A DNA stretch of 34,598 bases, taken from an uncultured Bacilli bacterium. Lineage in GTDB: Bacteria; Bacillota_I; Bacilli_A; RF39; UBA660. Both the position numbers and the translations under genes were made by a program. This document shows positions 30,176 to 34,598 of this stretch, one piece after another (position 1 is the stretch's first letter; the number at the start of each line of letters is the position of its first letter). The DNA lies in assembly GCA_947630945.1 (NCBI GenBank), contig CANRJN010000006.1, positions 1 to 34,598 on the forward strand, written 5' to 3'. Under the pieces are notes generated by a model. It searched no databases. It was given only the letters and a program-made list of their open reading frames with translations, and was not told where the DNA came from.

Positions 30176-30517
30176 TTTTTTAACAGTATAATATCCACTA
30201 TTTTCAGGTGCTACATATTTTATTCCTTTATAGTCTGTTACAGCTCTAACTACTGCTTCTGCATATTTTTTATAATTTTTTTGAATTTGTTCTACATCAT
30301 CTTTTGGACTATCAATAAATCCATATTCTACAATAACAGTTTCATTATTAGGTGTATCTCTATGCATAAAATAATAATCTTTAATTGGATTACTAGGTAA
30401 ACGTTGTTGATAGTATTTTCTAATATTTTGACCTTCCTTACCTATTTCATCTAATATTTTTTTAGATAAATTACTATTATTACGAAGTGCATAGATTACC
30501 TCAGCACCATCGCCACC
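30168..30517 (-). pseudogene. middle part of the interrupted N-acetylmuramoyl-L-alanine amidase
   Basis: An uninterrupted frame from GGT (30515-30517) to the element 1 junction: GGDGAEVIYALRNNSN, GQNIRKYYQQRLPSN, DYYFMHRDTPNNE, then IVEYGFIDSP, which holds the C-terminal active-site Glu of Amidase_3 enzymes, and finally YYTVKKGD, the start of LysM 1. The enzyme cleaves the amide between MurNAc and L-Ala. The N-terminal zinc ligands must lie beyond element 2, outside the window. As it stands the frame continues 21 nt into element 1 to TAA. An internal ATG at 30365-30367 does not make this a separate gene. Confidence 0.92.
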
Positions 30518-30524
30518 TGGCGAT
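30509..30524. repeat. element 2 attachment junction, palindromic
   Basis: ATCGCCA-CC-TGGCGAT: perfect 7-bp arms around a non-palindromic 2-nt centre, GG on the coding (minus) strand. The right part belongs to the amidase gene; the left part is element 2. An in-frame TGA follows within element 2. Confidence 0.65.
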
Positions 30525-30551
30525 AATCATTGTGTAATTTTTTTATAATTA

Positions 30552-32597
30552 TTATCTTTTATATAGACAAGATCTAGCATAAAATTCAAATTTGTTCCCT
30601 GCCTCAATTAATGATCCAGTAGCATAATAACCCTCTTTTGTTATTCCTATGCAATTAATAAGTGGTGAGGATAATATATTAATTATATCTTCTATATCTG
30701 TTAATGTTGGTTCAATATTGTATTCAGAATCATCTCTTACAGATCTATAAATTTCCTTTGATGATAAAATTCCCTGAGTTACTTCATCCATACTTTCATT
30801 TGTCAAACATTTCATAATTGCAGAAACTAACAATCCATGTCTTTGTATAATATTTCTAGCATCCTCCAAAACATCTATACTTATTAAACCATTTTGTTGG
30901 AATATTTTTTTATAATCAGAACTTGTTAATGGAATAATTGAATGTTCTCTAATTAATGATTCTAATGAATCTACGTCTAACAATCCTACTTTTGACTTTT
31001 GAGCTCTCTCATAGATTTTTTCGCCTTGAAAACTACATCCTATTATTAAACTATAATCTGCTTTATGTAATTCTCTATGTTCCTCAATACTATTAAAATT
31101 AATTAATCCTTCCCCAACCGCTCCCGAAGCTGTAGATTTTGCATCAATTGCAACTTTATAAGAAAATCTTTCAGAAGTTTGAGATTGAATCAATACATCC
31201 GTTTTACCAGAACCACCAAGCAAATTTGCTTTAAATCCAAGGTATTCAAAAACATCCCTAATTGATTTTTCAAATCTGCTAGGATTAGATGAATCTTTTG
31301 AAGATAATCTTAACTCTTTTACTAATTCTTCTACAAATACATTATCAACAATTGCTTTAGAATCACTTAATTCTTCTTTTTCTGATCTAGTATTATTTAT
31401 CTTTTTACACTTGATATCAAATAATGATAATATTTTTTTGCCTCTAATTGTTAATTTATATTTTTCTAATCCATCATCTATAATCAAATTAGCGGACTTC
31501 AAAAAAATAATTCTTTTTCTTATTTCGTCTATATTTTCTCTATCGAAACCATATAATGACTTTGCAATCGCTGTAAGTTCCTTTGTAGTTCTACTTTCAA
31601 CAGATAATTCAGCTAAAAGATCAAAAATAAACAAAAATCGTTTTTCCAAGCAAACTACGAAGTTTAAAGATGATTCGTTATCTAACCACTCAACCCCATA
31701 TTTTGAAGTCTTATAACTCAATTTAGTTAATCTATCAACAAAACCAATATTATTCAAAAATGTTAAAAATGCATTGGACGATGATGGGGCAATTTGATAA
31801 TTAGTTGTTGAGTATTCTCTTATTTCATCAACAAAAGTTTCATTCATCAAAAGATGCAAGTATTCAGAAATAATATTTATAGCATCAATAGTCTTGCCAG
31901 GAATATATCCTATTGTCATTTTCTTTTCAAAGTTTTCACCATTGTTGTATAAATTTAAACTCCAATCTGATAAAGGTATATTGTTTTCTGATTCCGTAGA
32001 ATCAACTACTTCTTCAATATCTGATGGCATTACTACTTTAATTTTGTCTAAAAATTCTTCACCCAAATCTGTTAGACTATATTCTAATTTAAAATCTTCA
32101 TAATTTATAAATCCAATATTCCTGAACCATTTTATCCTATTTCTTATTTCAGAAGGAGTTTTCCAATTTATTTTATATTTTTTTACAGCTATTTCAAGAA
32201 TGTAATTCATTTTTTGCGGAGTTTTTAACAAATACAAAATTTCCCCCATAAATACTAATGAAGAACAAAAAATTGCAGTCAAATATAAATTATCATGAGT
32301 TTCTAAATATTTTTCTGATAGATCTGTAAGTTTCCATACTAAATTTTCTTTTTTTAACAATCCCAAAGGCCTAAGCCATTCATACATCCTATCTAATTTA
32401 AATGCTTTGTCATTTCCCTCAAATTTAATAAAATCATTAGAGTTTTTACCTTCTTGAACAGTTTTTAATATTTTATATATGACCTCCGTTTCACCAATAT
32501 CACTTGTTGGTAATTTTGGCATTGCAAAAGTTTTGAATTTCCATTCTTTATTTTGTGGATATTCACTGATTGGAACTACCATTTGTGTTGTATTCAT
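30552..32597 (-). CDS. restriction-endonuclease-like protein (FokI/Mrr-like PD-(D/E)XK) with winged-helix N-terminus
   Basis: 681 aa from the ATG at 32595-32597, which has AGGAGG 8 nt upstream; an upstream ATG at 32624 lacks one. The first 400 residues contain repeated winged-helix-like units (RMYEWLRPLGLLKKENLVWKL, RIKWFRNIGFINYEDFKLEY, FLNNIGFVDRLTKLSYKTSK), as in the DNA-recognition part of FokI. The nuclease core follows: SRFEKSIRDVFEYLGFKANL, GGSGKTDVLI and VAIDAKSTASGA, giving D...DxK, then a strand LIIGCSF. No methyltransferase is in view, so it may be modification-dependent or a stand-alone defence nuclease. It ends 35 nt from the amidase junction. Confidence 0.78.
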   Translation of the reverse strand: MNTTQMVVPISEYPQNKEWKFKTFAMPKLPTSDIGETEVIYKILKTVQEGKNSNDFIKFEGNDKAFKLDRMYEWLRPLGLLKKENLVWKLTDLSEKYLETHDNLYLTAIFCSSLVFMGEILYLLKTPQKMNYILEIAVKKYKINWKTPSEIRNRIKWFRNIGFINYEDFKLEYSLTDLGEEFLDKIKVVMPSDIEEVVDSTESENNIPLSDWSLNLYNNGENFEKKMTIGYIPGKTIDAINIISEYLHLLMNETFVDEIREYSTTNYQIAPSSSNAFLTFLNNIGFVDRLTKLSYKTSKYGVEWLDNESSLNFVVCLEKRFLFIFDLLAELSVESRTTKELTAIAKSLYGFDRENIDEIRKRIIFLKSANLIIDDGLEKYKLTIRGKKILSLFDIKCKKINNTRSEKEELSDSKAIVDNVFVEELVKELRLSSKDSSNPSRFEKSIRDVFEYLGFKANLLGGSGKTDVLIQSQTSERFSYKVAIDAKSTASGAVGEGLINFNSIEEHRELHKADYSLIIGCSFQGEKIYERAQKSKVGLLDVDSLESLIREHSIIPLTSSDYKKIFQQNGLISIDVLEDARNIIQRHGLLVSAIMKCLTNESMDEVTQGILSSKEIYRSVRDDSEYNIEPTLTDIEDIINILSSPLINCIGITKEGYYATGSLIEAGNKFEFYARSCLYKR

Positions 32598-32653
32598 CAC
32601 TTCAACCTCCTCGTATAATTTCAATATAAGTAATTTATCAATTTTTATGTACT

Positions 32654-32676
32654 CATTGTAACTATTTGTGACAATG
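32654..32676. promoter_or_regulatory. inverted repeat upstream of the nuclease gene
   Basis: CATTGTAAC/GTGACAATG arms (8 of 9 pair) with a 5-nt centre, in the 81-nt gap between the recombinase stop and the nuclease start. No U-run follows, so an operator is more likely than a terminator. A TTGATA lies near 32637 on the minus strand. Confidence 0.45.
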
Positions 32677-32678
32677 TT

Positions 32679-34265
32679 TTATTTGTTTAATATACTAAAT
32701 TTGTAAATTATCTCTATATTCTTATCTTTATCTATAACTATTTTATCAATAATAGTTTGCATAAGTTCTCTTGTAGGATTTTCAATGTTAATTAAAGATT
32801 TTATTTTTTCTTCATATTTCTTTAAATCATTAGTTTTGTTTTTTATAACCTTGTTATCATCCTTCAACTTATTTATTTCTTTTCTTAATTTGGTTAGTAA
32901 AACTTCAGTATCATTAGCAATTCTTTTATACATTTCTTCTGATACTAAACCTTTAAATTTATCTTCATAAAGTGTATCTAATTTATTAAGATATTCTTTT
33001 TCTTTTGATTCTAACTCTTTTATTTTTTCTTGTGTCTTAAAATTATTCTTTTTCTTATTATTAATTTCATTTGCAATATCATATATATTAATAGCTTTTA
33101 AATATTGTTTACAAGTCTTTTTAATTGTATCTAATAAAGCATTCTCTAACTTATCATAAGGTATAAAATGTGGCTCACACATCCTTCTTTTAGGATCTCT
33201 TGAATATCTATTACAATTAATAGTCCAATAATCTTGTTTCTTTTTATAAGTAATCGTAAGCATATTACCACATTCTTTGCAATATAATAAGTTTTCAAAT
33301 AGTCTTTTTTTTCTCTTTGTATTTGCTGTATAATTTGTTCTTTTGACATTATCCTGAACATATTCAAATATAACTCTATCTACTATTGGTTCATGAGTAT
33401 TTTTAACAATATCCCAATTACCTTTAGGAAGTGTCTTTTTCTTTTTTGATTTATAAGATACTTTCGTTTGAACACTTTGTACCATATCACCAACATACAT
33501 TTGATTTTTTAAAATTTTTTTAACAGATGATATAGTCCATATAGGATTATATTTATTTTTAGCATAGGGATTTTTTCTTTTAAGACTACTCGGAGTTTTA
33601 ATTTTACTTTCGTTTAGATAAGTTGTTATGGCAGATAATCCAACACCTTCATAGGCCATATCAAATATTTTTTTTACGACAGGGGCATATTCAGGATCTG
33701 GTATTAAGTGTCCCTTATCATCTGGATCTCTTAAATACCCATAGCTTGGAGCACTACCTATAAACTTCCCATTTCTTCTTTTATCATTTAAGACATTACG
33801 AATTTTTATCGAGTTTTGCTTACTATAGTAATCATTACAAGCAAATATAAAAGTTGAAGAATCATTACTAGCTTGGTTGACTGCATTGTCATAACCTTCT
33901 TGCATAGAAATAAATCTTATTCCATTTTCAGGAAAGAAATTTTCTACATAATAACCTGTCATAATATGGTCTCTCCCAAGTCTGGATAAATCTTTTACGA
34001 TGACTAAGTTAATAACTTTGTTTTTTATATCTTCAATCATTTTTGAAAATCCTGGTCGTTCAAAATTAGTTCCAGAATAACCATCATCAACATATTCTCC
34101 TACAAAGATAAATCCCTTTTCTTTTACAAAATTCATTAGCATATTTCTTTGATTAAGGACACTCTCACTATCAGATTCGTAAGTTTTTCCTTCATCAGCT
34201 TCAGATAATCTTATATATATTCCTGCTTTGTAAAACTCTGGCGTATTTTTTAAAGTGTTATACAA
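32679..34265 (-). CDS. large serine recombinase of element 2
   Basis: 528 aa, start TTG with AGGAG about 9 nt upstream. Catalytic domain: AGIYIRLSEADEG with the nucleophile Ser, EYVDDGYSGTNFERPGF and IVKDLSRLGRDH. The recombinase domain follows (GSAPSYGYLRD, NQMYVGDMVQS), then a zinc ribbon (LLYCKECGN ... INCNRYSRD ... RRMCEPH) and a coiled coil (about 400-485). It is clearly homologous to recombinase 1 along its whole length but diverged, consistent with its different target in the same amidase gene. Recognition is presumably of the palindromic site at 30509-30524. Confidence 0.95.
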   Translation of the reverse strand: MYNTLKNTPEFYKAGIYIRLSEADEGKTYESDSESVLNQRNMLMNFVKEKGFIFVGEYVDDGYSGTNFERPGFSKMIEDIKNKVINLVIVKDLSRLGRDHIMTGYYVENFFPENGIRFISMQEGYDNAVNQASNDSSTFIFACNDYYSKQNSIKIRNVLNDKRRNGKFIGSAPSYGYLRDPDDKGHLIPDPEYAPVVKKIFDMAYEGVGLSAITTYLNESKIKTPSSLKRKNPYAKNKYNPIWTISSVKKILKNQMYVGDMVQSVQTKVSYKSKKKKTLPKGNWDIVKNTHEPIVDRVIFEYVQDNVKRTNYTANTKRKKRLFENLLYCKECGNMLTITYKKKQDYWTINCNRYSRDPKRRMCEPHFIPYDKLENALLDTIKKTCKQYLKAINIYDIANEINNKKKNNFKTQEKIKELESKEKEYLNKLDTLYEDKFKGLVSEEMYKRIANDTEVLLTKLRKEINKLKDDNKVIKNKTNDLKKYEEKIKSLINIENPTRELMQTIIDKIVIDKDKNIEIIYKFSILNK

Positions 34266-34310
34266 GTTTTTCTACTCCTTTCTTTTTTGTATAACAAATT
34301 AAAGCCAACT

Positions 34311-34335
34311 ATATTGTACCATAAAAATACAATAT
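34311..34335. promoter_or_regulatory. inverted repeat overlapping the recombinase 2 promoter
   Basis: ATATTGTA and TACAATAT, perfect 8-bp arms with a 9-nt centre. On the minus strand the downstream arm includes an extended -10, TGGTACAAT. Probable operator for control of the recombinase, 46 nt upstream of its start. Confidence 0.55.
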
Positions 34336-34347
34336 AACGCCATTATT

Positions 34348-34440
34348 CTACTCATTATTAATCACACTTTTTATATAGTTAGTTACCAATTCTATGATAT
34401 TAGGAGAATCTTTTTTAAAAGTTTCTGTTATTTTAAACAT
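34348..34440 (-). CDS. 30-aa protein upstream of recombinase 2
   Basis: ATG at 34438-34440 preceded by GAGGTGG; begins MFKITETFKKDSPNIIELVT and ends NYIKSVINNE. Resembles the core of the 61-aa protein upstream of recombinase 1. It is separated from the recombinase by 82 nt that include the inverted repeat. Function unknown; it may be a control protein for integration. Confidence 0.6.
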   Translation of the reverse strand: MFKITETFKKDSPNIIELVTNYIKSVINNE

Positions 34441-34481
34441 AAGCCACCTCATTTAATTTTATGACTTTGTTATTCAATTAT

Positions 34482-34598
34482 TTATTCATCTCCTATTCTA
34501 AAACAACTTAACAAACTCTCCAAGTACTTTTGTTCATCTTCACTCATTGGTTCAGACTCAACTCTTTTACCATTCCATAATTCTACTCCATCAACATC
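34482..34598 (-). CDS. C-terminal end of an unidentified element 2 gene (partial)
   Basis: The last 38 codons of a frame entering from outside, reading ELWNGKRVESEPMSEDEQKY and ending LLSCFRIGDE. It is acidic and has no recognisable motif. 41 nt upstream of the 30-aa gene, same strand, so probably in one operon. Confidence 0.5.
   Translation of the reverse strand, partial: DVDGVELWNGKRVESEPMSEDEQKYLESLLSCFRIGDE

Larger units (their letters stand above)
30517..34598. mobile_element. element 2: serine-recombinase element (partial, runs off the window)
   Basis: At least 4.1 kb. From the junction: a PD-(D/E)XK nuclease gene, a large serine recombinase, a 30-aa protein gene and the end of another gene, all on the minus strand. 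The second boundary is not in the window. It is distinct from element 1, with a different recombinase, target and cargo. Confidence 0.8.

Noticed and set aside
30143-30367. A separate 74-aa gene starting at ATG 30367
   Set aside because: Coding similarity to Amidase_3 continues upstream of this ATG to 30517, and the last residues come from element 1 DNA; it is a fragment, not a gene.
26275-34265. Elements 1 and 2 as one larger conjugative element with two recombinases
   Set aside because: A host amidase fragment with continuous coding lies between them, and no conjugation genes are seen.

Overview
The window looks like a chromosomal segment of a very AT-rich, monoderm (Gram-positive) bacterium of the Bacillota/Bacilli type, possibly one of the uncultured gut lineages near RF39 or Erysipelotrichales. 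That placement is an inference from base composition, TTGaca/TATAAT promoters, AGGAG-type ribosome sites and gene content (class A PBP, class B sortase, LTA-synthase-like enzyme, MurI/MurF/Ddl, SleB-like hydrolase, LysM amidase). TGA behaves as a stop. I see no rRNA, tRNA or CRISPR array.

Layout. Positions 1-1953 (minus) form an RNA-modification operon: an RlmI-like methyltransferase, a small membrane-anchored protein, an RluA pseudouridine synthase and the start of a KsgA/Erm-like methyltransferase. A DUF3800 gene follows on the plus strand. Next to it is a GC-rich intergenic island (about 2729-2852) that looks like an unrecognised terminator-ended small RNA on the minus strand. Then come a class A PBP, a class B sortase lacking the usual catalytic Arg, and a minus operon (ZIP transporter, membrane protein, RluA, YiiX-like protein). 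MurI, a GANI-repeat protein and a DUF805 remnant precede the minus operon alpha/beta hydrolase-MurF-Ddl. Another minus operon holds a phosphohexomutase, a 59-aa protein and an unrecognised zinc metallopeptidase. A prepilin fused to BspA-like leucine-rich repeats follows; its promoter has a (TA)n spacer. Divergent from it is a TIR-domain gene split by a frameshift at an A7 run. After these come a SleB-like hydrolase, a family 2 glycosyltransferase, an LTA-synthase-like enzyme and a secreted EndA-like nuclease.

Accessory part (about 25.7-34.6 kb). One N-acetylmuramoyl-L-alanine amidase gene with four LysM repeats, on the minus strand, has been broken twice by mobile elements carrying large serine recombinases. 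Element 1 (about 3.9 kb, 26256-30172) sits inside a LysM codon run. Joining the two flanks at a shared GATAG restores the reading frame exactly. Its cargo is two ASCH-domain proteins plus a divergent GNAT acetyltransferase. Element 2 enters the amidase catalytic domain at 30517 through a palindromic junction with a GG core and runs off the window. It carries a lone FokI/Mrr-like PD-(D/E)XK nuclease. Both recombinases are preceded by small proteins with a shared sequence pattern.

The most interesting points are the doubly split amidase and its possible repair by excision, the ASCH-ASCH-GNAT module, the two simple-sequence switches facing each other at the pilin/TIR locus, the unrecognised small RNA, and the orphan nuclease. 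All functional calls rest on reading motifs by eye; no database search was possible.
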